This document shows, piece after piece, positions 12,990-22,989 of a stretch of 64,000 nucleotides of DNA. Made by a program: the position numbers and the translations under genes. Each line of letters opens with the position of its first letter. The stretch's first letter is position 1. This DNA comes from Tupaia tana (Eukaryota; Chordata; Mammalia; Scandentia; Tupaiidae): the NCBI GenBank assembly GCA_026018925.1, contig JAKSZU010000012.1:30307814-30371813 (forward strand), written 5' to 3'. The notes under the pieces are model-generated. The model was not told where the DNA came from. It saw only the letters and a list, made by a program, of their open reading frames with translations, and ran no database searches.

Positions 12990-13965
12990 GTTGCGGCACG
13001 CGGGGCAGATCCCGGCCACGGCCCGCGGGGGCAGAACCCCGGCCACGGCCCGCGGGGCAGAACCCCGGCCACGGCACGCGGGGGCAGAGTCCCGGCCACG
13101 GCACGCGGGGGCAGACCCCGGCCACGGCACGTGGAACAGGGCCCCGGCCACGGCACGCAGGGCAGAACCCGGCCACGGCACGCGGGGGCAGACCCCGGCC
13201 ACGGCACGCGGGGCAGAACCCGGCCACGGCACGCGGGGGCAGACCCCGGCCACGGCACGCGGGGCAGAACCCCGGCCACGGCACGCGGGGCAGAGTCCCG
13301 GCCACGGCACGCGGGGCAGAACCCCGGCCACGGCACGCGGGGGCAGACCCCGGCCACGGCACGCGGGGGCAGACCCTGGCCACGGCACGTGGAACAGGGC
13401 CCCGGCCACGGCACGCGGGGCAGAACCCGGCCACGGCACGCGGGGCAGAGCCCCGGTCGGGCCGGACCTCCGGATAGGGCATGCGGAGCAGAGCCCCGGC
13501 CACGGCACACGGGGCAGACCCCGGCCAAGGCACGTGGGGCAGACCCCGGCCACGGCATGCGGGGCAGAGTCCCGGCCACGGCACGTGGGGCAGACACCGG
13601 CCACGGCACGCGGGACAGGGCCCCGGCCACGGCACGCGGGGCAGACCCCGGCCACGGCACGCGGAGCAGAGCCCCGGCCACGGCACGCGGGGCAGACCCC
13701 GGCCAAGGCACGCGGGGCAGACCCCGGCCACGGCACGCGGGGTCAGAGCCCCGGCCATGGCACGCGGGACAGACCCGGCCAAGGCACGCGGGGTCGGAGC
13801 CCCGGCCACGGCACACGGGGCAGAGCCCCGGCCACGGCACGCGGGACAGACCCCGGCCAAGGCACGCGGGACAGACCCCGGCCAAGGCACGCGGGGCAGA
13901 CCCCGGCCATGGCACACAGGACAGAGCCCCGGCCACGGCACATGGGGCAGAGCCCGTCGGGCCAG
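12990..13965 (-). repeat. GC-rich 25/26-bp minisatellite (VNTR)
   Basis: About 38 units by length of CCCCGGCCACGGCACGCGGG followed by GCAGA (plus strand), alternating 25 and 26 bp. Units vary at a few positions (CACGCG/CACGTG, CACGG/CAAGG). A GTGGAACAGGGCCCCGG variant recurs 260 bp apart (13131, 13390). A divergent GGGCC(G/A)GACCTCC unit recurs about 500 bp apart (13458, 13958), so there is higher-order duplication. Very CpG-dense inside an AT-rich intron. Confidence 0.92.
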
Positions 13966-14146
13966 ACCTCCAGACAGGGCACGTGGAGCGGAGCCCCCGC
14001 GCCCTGACCCCGCACCCCAGCACGTGGATTGGAGCCCCCGCGCCCGCCTCCCCACCCCCATGCGCCGGCACGCGGAGCGGAGCCCCCGCCTGCCGCCCCT
14101 GGACGTTTAATTGTATCTAGTACTTCTTGCATATTATTCTCAAAGT

Positions 14147-14195
14147 TTTCTAATCACTGCTGCAATCAAAGGAAAATCTTATTTTTATAAGATTT
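14147..14195. repeat. Right target-site duplication of the VNTR element
   Basis: Second copy of the 12567-12616 repeat, one A shorter. It is followed by AAAAATC, giving the reconstructed target TTT|AAAAA. Confidence 0.9.
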
Positions 14196-15687
14196 AAAAA
14201 TCATTCTATAAATAAGCATCCACATGCACACAAAAAATAACCCTCAATGTTGCCCTGGTGGATCTCCGCCATGGGAGTTGCCCTGTCTCGATGTTCTACA
14301 GCAAAGCTGTAGAGAGCTTCAAGTGTAAGTCCACCACTCCTCTCTAACAGCGATGGACAGAACGCTAACTGCGCACAGCTAAATTAACCTACCTGTTAAA
14401 GCTTCTATACAGGGGAAAGAAACTAACAAAGAATCCCCACCAAATTTACATAACACTAAATTCTTGGGTAGTATGCCCAACTCTTCATAAATTTATTTCT
14501 TAAAAGGATAAAAATGATTTTAAAAAATTTAGGTACAAGAGTATGATACCACAGGGTCCATGTTTACTCTGTGTTTGTCCTTAGGCAGGGAGACGCCCTT
14601 AAAGTCCACAACGTTTTCCTGTTCTTTCTCTCCAGCCACAGTAACCTTTTGTATCCTGCCTTCACTCCTAGCATTCTGCCAAAGACTACAGGAAGTACAT
14701 TAATACACAGAACTTGCCTGTAGTAATTTCAGTTTGGGTCTTGCAAATTATTTTGCCAACACCTCAGAGGTTGGCTAACTACAGTCAGAAGCCAGACTTG
14801 ATTGTACTCTGATATTTAAAGTTGCTCAGTGATTTTTTTTTTTTTTTTGCATGGCTTCTGTGTTTTCAGAGATTCATTCGTTATGTTTGTATAAATAGAT
14901 ATGCGATACATCTGTTATTTCTAGAGAATTACAAAGCGAACTTCGCAAACCATGCTTAGACATAAAACATTAATATTCTTGTAGAAAATTGAAACTGCAA
15001 AGCAACTTGAAAAAGCTCACTGCAATTCTCTTCAAGTGTAAATAGATTCTATAATATTTTTCTTCTTACATTCTTCTAAAGATGTATTACAAGTTAACTT
15101 TGCATTTGCTTGAGGCACAGTTTTTGAACTTGCTGTCATATGATCAATCCCTGCTGAATTCTTTCCTTTGCACTAGTGTTCTACTGGGAAGGCTCAACTG
15201 TGTGCTCTCAGAATCTTACCAATAATCTTTCCGGCCAATCAACCCTCTGTATGCGGAATGACAACACAGTGCTAGAAATAATTCTATAAAGGTCGTTCTT
15301 TCCCATTTGACCATAATGCCATCTCAGTGGCTTTCAAGAGAAAGAAGTTAATGTATTTATTGGAAAACCACATATGACCAGAGAACAGAAGATGATCTAT
15401 AAGTATAAAGACTTCTTTCTCCATTTTTGAATACTGCTATATCCATAATACCTAGAAGAGTAGTCAATAAATATTTTCTCAACATATAAAAACCAGTGGA
15501 TCTTAAAATAAACGTCTGGCTTTAAAATAGTACTTCATCACAAAAACAAAATGTGGAAATCCTTCCAGAGCATAAGATTGCAGTCATTTCATGGTCTAAC
15601 CAGGGAAACAAACATTCACAACAGTGAGTGCCAGACAGAGACGAACTACCAACAAAACTACTAACGAGGACAAAATACACTACCATA

Positions 15688-15905
15688 TTTTAAAAGAATG
15701 TTTTGGGGACCAGCAGGTGGCAAGGTGGTTAAGGCACTGGACACTCCCACATGGCCGACCACAGTTTGAGTCCTGGACCTGGTGGCTTGCTTTCTCACTT
15801 TTCCTCCCTCTCTCTCTTTCTCCCTCTCTCTCTCTGTGTTTCTCTCTGGTAAAATTAAAATAAAATGAATGAATAAATAAATAAATAATTTTTAAAAGAA
15901 TGTTT
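15688..15905 (+). mobile_element. SINE-B with target-site duplication
   Basis: Body 15705-15889, head GGGACCAGCAGGTGGCAAGG and TCTCTGGTAAAATTAAAAT end. TTTTAAAAGAATGTTTT flanks it on both sides. Confidence 0.9.
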
Positions 15906-15975
15906 TAAAATTCATAACTTAATAGAGGAAATAAAAAAAAAGTTCAGAGCCAGTTACTTATTCAGATTTGAATTC

Positions 15976-16250
15976 CAGCTCTCTGGGCACAGACCTAGTT
16001 GGCAGTGATATGGCTAAATGCACCAAGAAGATCGGCATCATCGGTAAATACAGGACCTGCTATAGTGCCTCCTTCCAGAAAATGGTGAAGAAAATTGAAA
16101 TCGGCCAGCACGCCAAGTACATCTGCTCCTTCTCTGGCAAAACTAAGATGAAGAGACGGGCTGTGGGGATCTGGCATTGTGGTTCCCGCATGAAAATGGT
16201 AGCTGGTGGCACCTGGACCTACACCACCACTTTGGCCATCACAGTAAAGC
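15976..16250 (+). pseudogene. RPL37A: RPL37A retropseudogene, 3'-truncated
   Basis: The ATG at 16010 begins a frame ([10 protein letters not shown]...) that aligns to ribosomal protein L37a across about 80 residues, with no introns, so it is a processed copy. Substitutions hit functional residues: of the zinc-ribbon cysteines (C-x2-C and C-x14-C type pair), the second and third are serine and tryptophan-flanked/arginine variants (CSFCGK is read as CSFSGK, HCGSC as HCGSR). The match stops after the ITVK segment, so the last dozen or so codons, the 3' UTR and any poly-A are missing. A mariner MITE lies 60 bp further on. A short 5' UTR precedes the ATG. Confidence 0.88.
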
Positions 16251-16315
16251 CTGCATTTCTTTTTGAGGTATTTAAATAGTCTTGCCTATTAAGATCATGT
16301 GCCAATGACAAATAT

Positions 16316-16393
16316 TGGGCTCTTGGGAAAGTTATGACATACTTTTCTAGTTCTTCTATGCAAAAATGCATCATGACTTTCCCAACAACCCAA
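16316..16393. mobile_element. Mariner-type MITE, copy 1
   Basis: 78-bp near-palindrome: TTGGGCTCTTGGGAAAGTTA ... TGACTTTCCCAACAACCCAA, flanked by TA on both sides. No coding capacity. Confidence 0.85.
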
Positions 16394-16773
16394 TAATAGT
16401 CAAAATTGTAGATCTTCCCAAAAAAGGAAGCTTATAATAGTATTATCACCAAACTTTATGATTAGATGGTATGGTAACAGACTATTCGTATACTTCCAAT
16501 AAAACTACTAGCAGACTTGCTGAAGAAAAATTCTGTAATAATGACAAATGCTCTAAATTTCAGCTCATTAAAATGTAATAAATGTAATAAAGACACACAG
16601 GCTTTTACATTTAAAAAGCTTTAATGACTAAAACTGACATGTGTAAAGTAAAATTAAAATAAATTCTCTAATGCTTAATTTTTCTCTAAGCCTTGCCAAA
16701 TACTTCCCCATAACAAAACTTCTATTTTAAGGCCACCAGCAAAATGTGACATAACAAAAATATACAGAATGAC

Positions 16774-16845
16774 TGGGTCATTGGGAAAGTCATGGCACAT
16801 TTTTGCATGGAAAAACATAGAAAAATGACTTCCCTGACGACCTAA
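16774..16845. mobile_element. Mariner-type MITE, copy 2
   Basis: TGGGTCATTGGGAAAGTCAT ... ATGACTTCCCTGACGACCTAA. Same family as copy 1; flanking TA decayed. Confidence 0.78.
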
Positions 16846-16984
16846 GAGATGAGATACTTGGAAACTGTAAGAATCTACTATCATTACTATAGATTCAATC
16901 AAGCTTGAAAGCTGGCAGTATTGGGGTTACTGTCTTCTGATCTATCAAAGCCACCAAAACAAACCCTCCAATCTTATCAGACTC

Positions 16985-17195
16985 GCCAACCCTCTATGTA
17001 GTATGACAGTGTGTCGCAGAATGATGTTTTTGTCAACAACAGACCATGTAAACAACAGTGGTCCCAGAAGACTGTAACAGGCTAAACCATGTACCCTAGG
17101 TATGCAGTAGGCTGTACCATTTAGGTTTGTGTAAATACACTCTACAATATTTGTACAACAACAAAATTGCCTAATGATACATTTCTTAAAAAACA
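16985..17195 (-). mobile_element. MER2 (Tigger-derived) fragment
   Basis: Contains GCAGTAGGCTGTACCATTTA, GTTTGTGTAAATACACTCTA and TTGCCTAATGATACATTTCT, the conserved end of MER2 elements in antisense. The internal part is deleted. Confidence 0.7.
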
Positions 17196-17204
17196 TATCC
17201 TGGG

Positions 17205-17460
17205 GGACCAGCAGTTAGTGTAATGGCTATGTCACTGAACTCCCATGTAGCCAACCACGGTTTGAGTCCCAGACCCAGTGGCTTAAACTCAGGCCAGGAG
17301 CGTGTGCGTGCGCGCCCAAGATCCCGAGAGGAGAATGGAGGAGAAGGGATTGCGGCGTGGCCATCTTCCCTGGGGGGTGATTTCTCACCTTCTGTCTCTC
17401 TGTCTCTCTATGTCTTTCTGGTGAGTGCACGTGCCCTATAGCAAAAACAACAACAACAAC
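17205..17460 (+). mobile_element. SINE-A
   Basis: Head GGACCAGCAGTTAGTGTAAT, (CAA)n tail. ATATCCTGGGG-like duplication on both sides. Confidence 0.9.
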
Positions 17461-17472
17461 AACAAAATATCC

Positions 17473-17605
17473 TGGGGCCAGCGGGTGATATGGTGGTTAA
17501 GGGCACTGGACTCCCACATTGCTGACCATGGTTCGAGTCACAGACCTGGAGGCTGGCTTTCTCTCTTTCCCTTTCTCCCTCTCTTTTGTCAAATTTAAAA
17601 AATAA
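17473..17605 (+). mobile_element. SINE-B
   Basis: GGGCCAGCGGGTGATATGGT, GGTTCGAGTCA, short TTTTGTCAAATTTAAAAAAT end. Confidence 0.85.
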
Positions 17606-17606
17606 G

Positions 17607-17857
17607 GGGACCAGCAGTTAGCGTAATGGCTATGTCGCTGGACTCCCACGTAGTCGACCGCGGTTCGAGTCCCGGACCCGGCGGCTTAAACTCACGCCGG
17701 GCGCGTGTGCGTGCGTGCCCAAGATCCCGAGAGGAGAATGGAGGAGAAGGGATTGCGGCGTGGCCATCCCCCCTGGGGGGTGATTTCCTGCTTTCTATCT
17801 CTCTGTCTCTCTCTGTCTGTCTGGCGAGCGCACGCGCCCTATAGCAAAAACCTCTCC

Positions 17858-17895
<38 letters not shown>

Positions 17896-17903
17896 AAAAA
17901 AAT
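17607..17903 (+). mobile_element. SINE-A, youngest-looking copy
   Basis: Closest to the family consensus. A box TAGCGTAATGG at 17619-17629 and B box GGTTCGAGTCC at 17662-17672, spaced as in a tRNA. Then a CpG-rich body, the CCCCCCTGGGGGG inverted repeat and a long A-rich tail. It directly follows a SINE-B. Confidence 0.93.
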
Positions 17904-18103
17904 AATAACAACAAATGGAATCAAATAAATTAAAAATAATTTTATAGAAAAATATGCTTACGTGACCCATGACTATACTCTTGCTAAATTTAACCTTTTT
18001 AATCATGAAGAAAAAAGGGAAAAACCCCACATGCACAACATTTAACAAAAGACCAGACTCTTCAAAAAAATCAATGTCATGAAAAAGAAAGGCTTAGTAA
18101 GAC

Positions 18104-18363
18104 AGCCAGTCAGTGGCATGGTGGTTAAGGTGGCTGGATCCTTCATGGCTAACTGCATGGTTCGCATCCCAATCCAGTGGCTTGAAAAACATGCAGGTCA
18201 CATGTGCATGTCTGCCCAATATCCTGAAAGGAAGGAGAAATGGAGGAAAAGGGATTGTGACATGACCGTCCCCATGGAAAGATGCTTTCTCACTTTCTCT
18301 CCTCTCTCTCCCACAAGGGCACACGCTCTCTGGCCAAAAAAGAAGGAAAAAAAAAAAAAAAAA
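18104..18363 (+). mobile_element. SINE-C
   Basis: ACAGCCAGTCAGTGGCATGG, GGTTCGCATCC, CTTGAAAAACATGCAGG, and TCTCTGGCCAAAAAAG plus poly-A. Confidence 0.85.
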
Positions 18364-18516
18364 GGCATAAGAAATATTCTAATAAAATCAAGAGACATAT
18401 CTATCAAATGCAATGTATAAAACTTAACTGAATCTTTACCAAAAAAATGGCTATAATAGGCATTTAGTAATAAATAAATAACAGTAAATCTGAAAATGAA
18501 CTAAATAGATGACCCT

Positions 18517-18742
18517 GGGACCAGCAGATGAAGGAACTGTTATATTGCTGGACTCCCACATGGCCGACTGTGGCTTGAATCCCAGACCAGAGGCTGGAAA
18601 CTCACGCTGGCGCTTATGTGTACGTGCCCAAGATCCTGAGAGTGGAGGAGAAGGGACTAGGGCATGGCCATCCCCCAAGGTGGGATTTCTCACTTTGTCT
18701 GTCTCTGTCTCTCCAGTGAATGCATGTACCCTATAGCAAAAA
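18517..18742 (+). mobile_element. SINE-A-like copy
   Basis: GGGACCAGCAGATGAAGGAA, GGCTTGAATCC B box, CCCTATAGCAAAAATTATA. Followed by a TG microsatellite. Confidence 0.83.
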
Positions 18743-18755
18743 TTATATACATATA

Positions 18756-18780
18756 TGTGTGTGTGTGTGTGTGTGTGTGT
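18756..18780 (+). repeat. (TG)n microsatellite
   Basis: About 12 TG units at the 3' end of a SINE. Confidence 0.95.
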
Positions 18781-19076
18781 ATTAGATGACATTATAGAGT
18801 TATTACTCATCTTGGATGTGATAATGAGATTGTAATTATTTGGAAAATGTTCTTTTCTCAGAAGATGAGATGTGAATGTGAGGAAGTGAAGGGACTATGA
18901 TGGCTCCAGTTACTTCTAGCTTATAGTCCCACTTTATGAAATGAGTAACTAAAGTAAATGTGTCAAAAAGGTAATAAGGGCTTAAGAGTGGAAATAAATA
19001 TAGTTCTTCAATATATGATTTTTTTTCACTATCTCTGTAGATTTCAAGTAAAAAGTCAGACCAAAAAGTCATCAGC

Positions 19077-19331
19077 TCTGGTCGAGTAGTACCATGGTTA
19101 AGCACTGTGCACAGAAAGCCATACAGCACCACTGATGACCATTCGAATCCCAGCTCTAGTGTTTTGAAAAACATACTGGTCAGGGGTGCCTCCACATCCA
19201 AAATCCTGACGGAATGGAGAAATGGAAGAATAAGGACTGTGGTGTGACCATGCCCCATGGGGAGAGAGGGTGTCTTCTCTCTGTCTTTGGAAAATACACA
19301 CATCCTGTCTAAATTTAAAAATAAAAAAAAG
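19077..19331 (+). mobile_element. SINE-C, divergent
   Basis: ACCATGGTTAAGCACTGTGC, CATTCGAATCCCAGC, TTGAAAAACATACTGGTC and an A-rich tail. Confidence 0.75.
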
Positions 19332-20090
19332 TCACTAGGCTAAACATCTCTTCATATTTCAATTCAATTCATTAAAAAAAAATTACAAAATCCAAGGCTG
19401 TATAACATAATGGAAAATCCAATTTGTAAATCTCTTTATGGCTTAAACTAATAGCTCTTCTTGATTCTTGTCACAGACACACTTAGATAACTTGGATTAG
19501 AAAGAAAATTTCCATAAACCTGATCCTGTTGCATGGATTTCAATTACAAAATATGAATTACAACTATTTTAAGAGACAGCAAAAAATCTAACACAGTTAA
19601 GGAGTTATTCGAATGAAACAATACATGTTCTCATATTAGGAGAGTTTTTACATAGCTTTTCCCAAGTCAAAAGGGCCTCTCATTATTTCACTTCATAACC
19701 TTTCCCAGAGAAGTTTGACAGAATACCTACTACATGCAAAGATTCTCCAATTTAATCCACCATTCCTCTCCCACTAGGGAAACCTGTTACCTAACAGCTA
19801 GGTAAAGATAATTCATGGAGATAAGGAAAACCATCCAATGCAAGAGAAAAGATCATTTAATATTGTGTCCACACAGATCAAGAAACATTTTCATATTCCT
19901 TAGTACATCTGGTCTCCAGAACTAGACTGAGAAGAAGCGGGGGAAAAGGTACTTCATTCCCCTTTCAAAAATGAAAGGGGGAGGGGAGTCCAGAAAAATG
20001 AACTAAGTTTTCCAATATCATTAATTTGGTTTACTTCAGACTGAAACTCTTTCCTTTAACTTATGACTGTATTTAAAAAGAAAATCAGGG

Positions 20091-20276
20091 GACTGGCAGG
20101 TGGCATACTGGTTAAAGGCACTGGATTCCCACATGGCCGATCACAGTTCGAGTCCTGGACCTGGCAGCTTGCTTTTACACTTTCCCTTTCTCTGTCTCTC
20201 TCCCTGGTCAAATAAAATAACAAATAAATAAAACAATAACAAATGGAATTAAATAAATAAATAATTCTTTTTAAAA
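20091..20276 (+). mobile_element. SINE-B
   Basis: GGGGACTGGCAGGTGGCATA, AGTTCGAGTCC, CCTGGTCAAATAAAATAAC tail. GAAAATCAG repeats on both sides. Confidence 0.87.
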
Positions 20277-20510
20277 AAAGGCAAGAAAATCAGTGTCCTA
20301 TTTCCTGTCCATAAGTTTAAAAATGTATAGTCAGTGGCTAATGCAGTAAAGTACAAATAAGGCAATAAGATACCTATTCCTATACATTAAAAAAATAACT
20401 TTTGAAGAAAAAGAAAAATTACTGTCTTCTCTCTCTAGAGATTATTTAATTAGCAATACTTTATGTATTTTAGAAAAAAAGAGCTCGTTAGAAGTTAAAT
20501 TTATTACAGG

Positions 20511-20760
20511 TCACCAGGTTGTGTGGCGGTTAAGGCACTAAATTCCACAAAGCCAACTCTGCGATTCAAGTCCCAGATTCAGGAGCTTGAAAACCACACC
20601 AGTTATATGTGTGTGCGTGCCCAAAATCCTGAGAGGAGAATGGAGAAGAAAGGATTGCAGCATGGCCATCTCCCCTAGGGGGTGATTTCTCACTTTTCCT
20701 CTGTCTCTCTCTCTCTCTCTCTGATGAGTGAACACACACCTTAGAGCAAAAATTTTTTTT
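20511..20760 (+). mobile_element. SINE-C
   Basis: GGTCACCAGGTTGTGTGGCG, GATTCAAGTCC, ATCCTGAGAGGAGAATGG, AGAGCAAAAATTTT end. Confidence 0.8.
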
Positions 20761-20796
20761 TAATAATTATTAAAAGTTTAATTTATTTCATTTTTC

Positions 20797-21070
20797 CTTT
20801 TTTTTTTTTTTTTTTTTTTGAGAGAGAGAGAGACTTTTGCTATAGGGCTTGTGCACTCGCTACAGAGATGGAGACAGAAAGTGAGAACTCACCCCCCCCA
20901 CCCCTGGGGGGACGACCACACCGCAATCCCTTCTCCATTCTCTTCCCAGGATCCTGGGCTTGCAATGCATACATGCCCAGTTTGAGTTTGAAGCCACTAG
21001 GTCTGGGACTAGAACTGTGGTTGGCCATGTGGGAATCCAGTGACATAACCACTACACTATCTTCTGGCTC
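20797..21070 (-). mobile_element. SINE-A
   Basis: Long poly-T, TTTGCTATAGGGCTTGTGCA, antisense head to TATCTTCTGGCTCC. TTTATTTCAT flanks both ends. Confidence 0.88.
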
Positions 21071-21102
21071 CTTTATTTCATCATTTAAAACATCATTTTA
21101 GG

Positions 21103-21310
21103 GGCAGCCAAAACCGTGCAGTTTTGAGTTCCAGATCTGGTGGCTTGAGAAATATGCTGGGTGCATGAGTGTATGTCCAAAATCCCAAAAGGAGGAAGAG
21201 ACAAAGGAGAAGAAGACTGTGGGTGTGATCATGTCCCATGAAGGGGTGCTTTCTTTCTCTCACTTTCTGTCTCAAACACAAACATCCTCTGATAAATAAA
21301 TGAAAAAGAG
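21103..21310 (+). mobile_element. SINE-C, 5' deletion
   Basis: GGGGCAGCCAAAACCGTGCA joins straight into TTTTGAGTTCCAG; most of the A-box half is lost. Purine-rich end. Confidence 0.7.
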
Positions 21311-21339
21311 AGAGAAAGAGAGAGAGAGAGAACAACAAA

Positions 21340-21535
21340 AGATACATACAAGAATATGTTCACAGTGGCAACATTCATTATCGCCACTACAATGGCTATA
21401 CTCAGTAAAAATGACAAATATTGACTAGGATATAACTGGAACTGCAACCTTAGCACATTGCTGGTGGGAGTACAAAATGATACAATTCATTTGGAAAACT
21501 GGCTGTTTGTTAAAAAAAAATTAAACATAAACTCA
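21340..21535 (+). mobile_element. L1M 3'-end fragment
   Basis: Contains CACATTGCTGGTGGGAGTAC and CATTTGGAAAACTGGCTG, typical of the last part of L1 ORF2 in old L1M subfamilies. Confidence 0.6.
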
Positions 21536-21839
21536 ATGAATACATATATATTTGACAGAAAAAGAGAAGTTTAGCTGTACCATTCAGAGTTACAAAACAA
21601 AGACACTATTATAGTGCTACAATTACACTGGAAAGAGTAGGTTGGAAAGGATTACCTCAATAAGTTAATTTCTCACTACAAGTAATCAAATAATAATGTC
21701 TAGAGGCAATAAATTAAGAATCAGTTATTTAAAGACATGGAAATAATCAAAATAGGCATCCACTTTTAATCTTTTTTCTGAATAAGGAGACTGCTATTGG
21801 AGCAGTTTAGTGTACATTTTACAGCTTTAATCATAAATA

Positions 21840-21910
21840 CTGAGTTGTCAGAAAGGTTGTGACATATTTTTTCTATGCAAAAATGCATCATGACTTTTCT
21901 GATAACCCAA
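21840..21910. mobile_element. Mariner-type MITE, copy 3
   Basis: CTGAGTTGTCAGAAAGGTTG ... TGACTTTTCTGATAACCCAA, TA on both sides (21838-39, 21911-12). Confidence 0.83.
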
Positions 21911-22079
21911 TATATCTTACTTACTTGATTATTAAAGCTTTAAATTTTGTGCAAAAGAATAAAGGTTTTTCACTTGGTATTAAATTTTTAAAAGCAGATC
22001 ATAAATGTCATTCAAATTTTATAAATATGTATATAAATGTACATATATGAAAATATATGTGTAGAGGGCATGGGAACGA

Positions 22080-22190
22080 TTTTTATTTCACAGATTATTG
22101 AGAGGATTAAACCTGACAGCGTATGTAAAATACTCAGCAAAGAGCCTGGTACAAAGTAAGAGTCAATAAATGTTAGCTATCATTACTGGT
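22080..22190 (+). mobile_element. MIR fragment
   Basis: TGAGAGGATTAAACCTGACA, GTAAAATACTCAGCAAAGAG, GAGTCAATAAATGTTAGCTA: the 3' half of MIR. Confidence 0.7.
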
Positions 22191-22691
22191 ATTTATACAT
22201 ATGTATAGGAAAACAGTTCAACACGAATATTAGTATTGATTTTATTTGTTACGTAAAGCACTTGACACATTATAAGCATTCAACAACTACTAGATGAATT
22301 AATAAATTAATGACTTATATCTAGCTTTCAAGGAATAGCTAATTCTCTTCTAAGACTATCAAACCAAATACAGACAGCTACCTAGTTAACGATAATGAAG
22401 TGAGAATGAAACTAAAAATAAAACCTGACAAAGCACAAAAATAGAAAATCACAGCCTAATCTCATGATTTATACTGGGGATAACAGAAGCACCAGGAAGA
22501 GTATTTACTACATAGAGAGTATTCCGTATGTTAATTTGTCCTTTCTAATGTTCTCCTGTATTTTAAAATGTGGCAGGGCACTGGCCACCGCTGATGGGAG
22601 AGAGAAGCTGCTTGCTAACCAAAGCCTGGGTCTCAGTGCCCAGCATCTAGCAGTGTCCAGCCTGTAACAGGCACTCAAGAAATATATATTG

Positions 22692-22817
22692 GGGGCTGGC
22701 AGGTGGCATAGTGGTTAAGGGTGCTGGACTCCCACATGGCTGACCGCAGTTTGAGTCCCGGACCTGGTGGCTTGCTTTCTCACTTTCCCACTCTCTCTCT
22801 AACCCTCTCTGGTCAAA
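22692..22817 (+). mobile_element. SINE-B
   Basis: GGGGCTGGCAGGTGGCATAG, AGTTTGAGTCC, CTCTCTGGTCAAAGTG. Its tail expanded into an AAAAG repeat. Confidence 0.87.
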
Positions 22818-22914
22818 GTGAAAGAAAAGAAAAGAAAGAAAAGAAAGAAAAGAAAAGAAAAGAAAAGAAAAGAAAAGAAAAGAAAAGAAAAGAAAAGAGG
22901 TAGGTAGGTAGGTA
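22818..22914 (+). repeat. (AAAAG)n and (GGTA)n microsatellite
   Basis: AAAGA/AAAAG units to 22898, then about four GGTA units. Confidence 0.95.
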
Positions 22915-22989
22915 AAAAAAATTCTTAAAAAAAAAAAAGTGTATGTTGACTGAACGACGCTTGTGACAATCGACCAGACTTTATTCTTT

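Larger units (their letters stand above)
12567..14195 (-). mobile_element. Composite VNTR retroelement (SVA-like organisation)
   Basis: An insertion (12617-14146) flanked by a ~50-bp direct repeat, 12567-12616 and 14147-14195, differing by one A. On the minus strand it reads: short lead (14146-14107); GC-rich leader and VNTR (14106-12990); unique block with GGGGCTGCACGAGACCCACC (12990-12850); AT-rich L1-3'-end-like domain with G-rich motifs (12845-12625); short poly-A. The uninterrupted target reads GATTT|AAAAATC, an L1-endonuclease-type site, and the poly-A lies on the correct side. This supports L1-type target-primed insertion. No protein-coding capacity beyond fortuitous frames. It may be an internally deleted L1 with a VNTR-bearing 5' UTR, or a distinct non-autonomous family. 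Confidence 0.7.

Noticed and set aside
12990..13965. CRISPR-like array
   Set aside because: Units are contiguous without unique spacers and the genome is mammalian; it is a minisatellite.
12844..14132. Long open frames (up to about 405 codons) on both strands
   Set aside because: They arise from the stop-free GC-rich VNTR, overlap in up to several frames, and resemble no protein family; not genes.
17607..17690. True tRNA genes at the A/B-box heads
   Set aside because: The stems are imperfect, the heads continue into a SINE body with poly-A, and many copies carry TSDs; they are tRNA-derived, not tRNA genes.
17607..17903. Recurring 60-100 codon frames of the MAMSLDSHVVD type and their antisense mates
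   Set aside because: They repeat at every SINE-A copy and are translations of the SINE itself.
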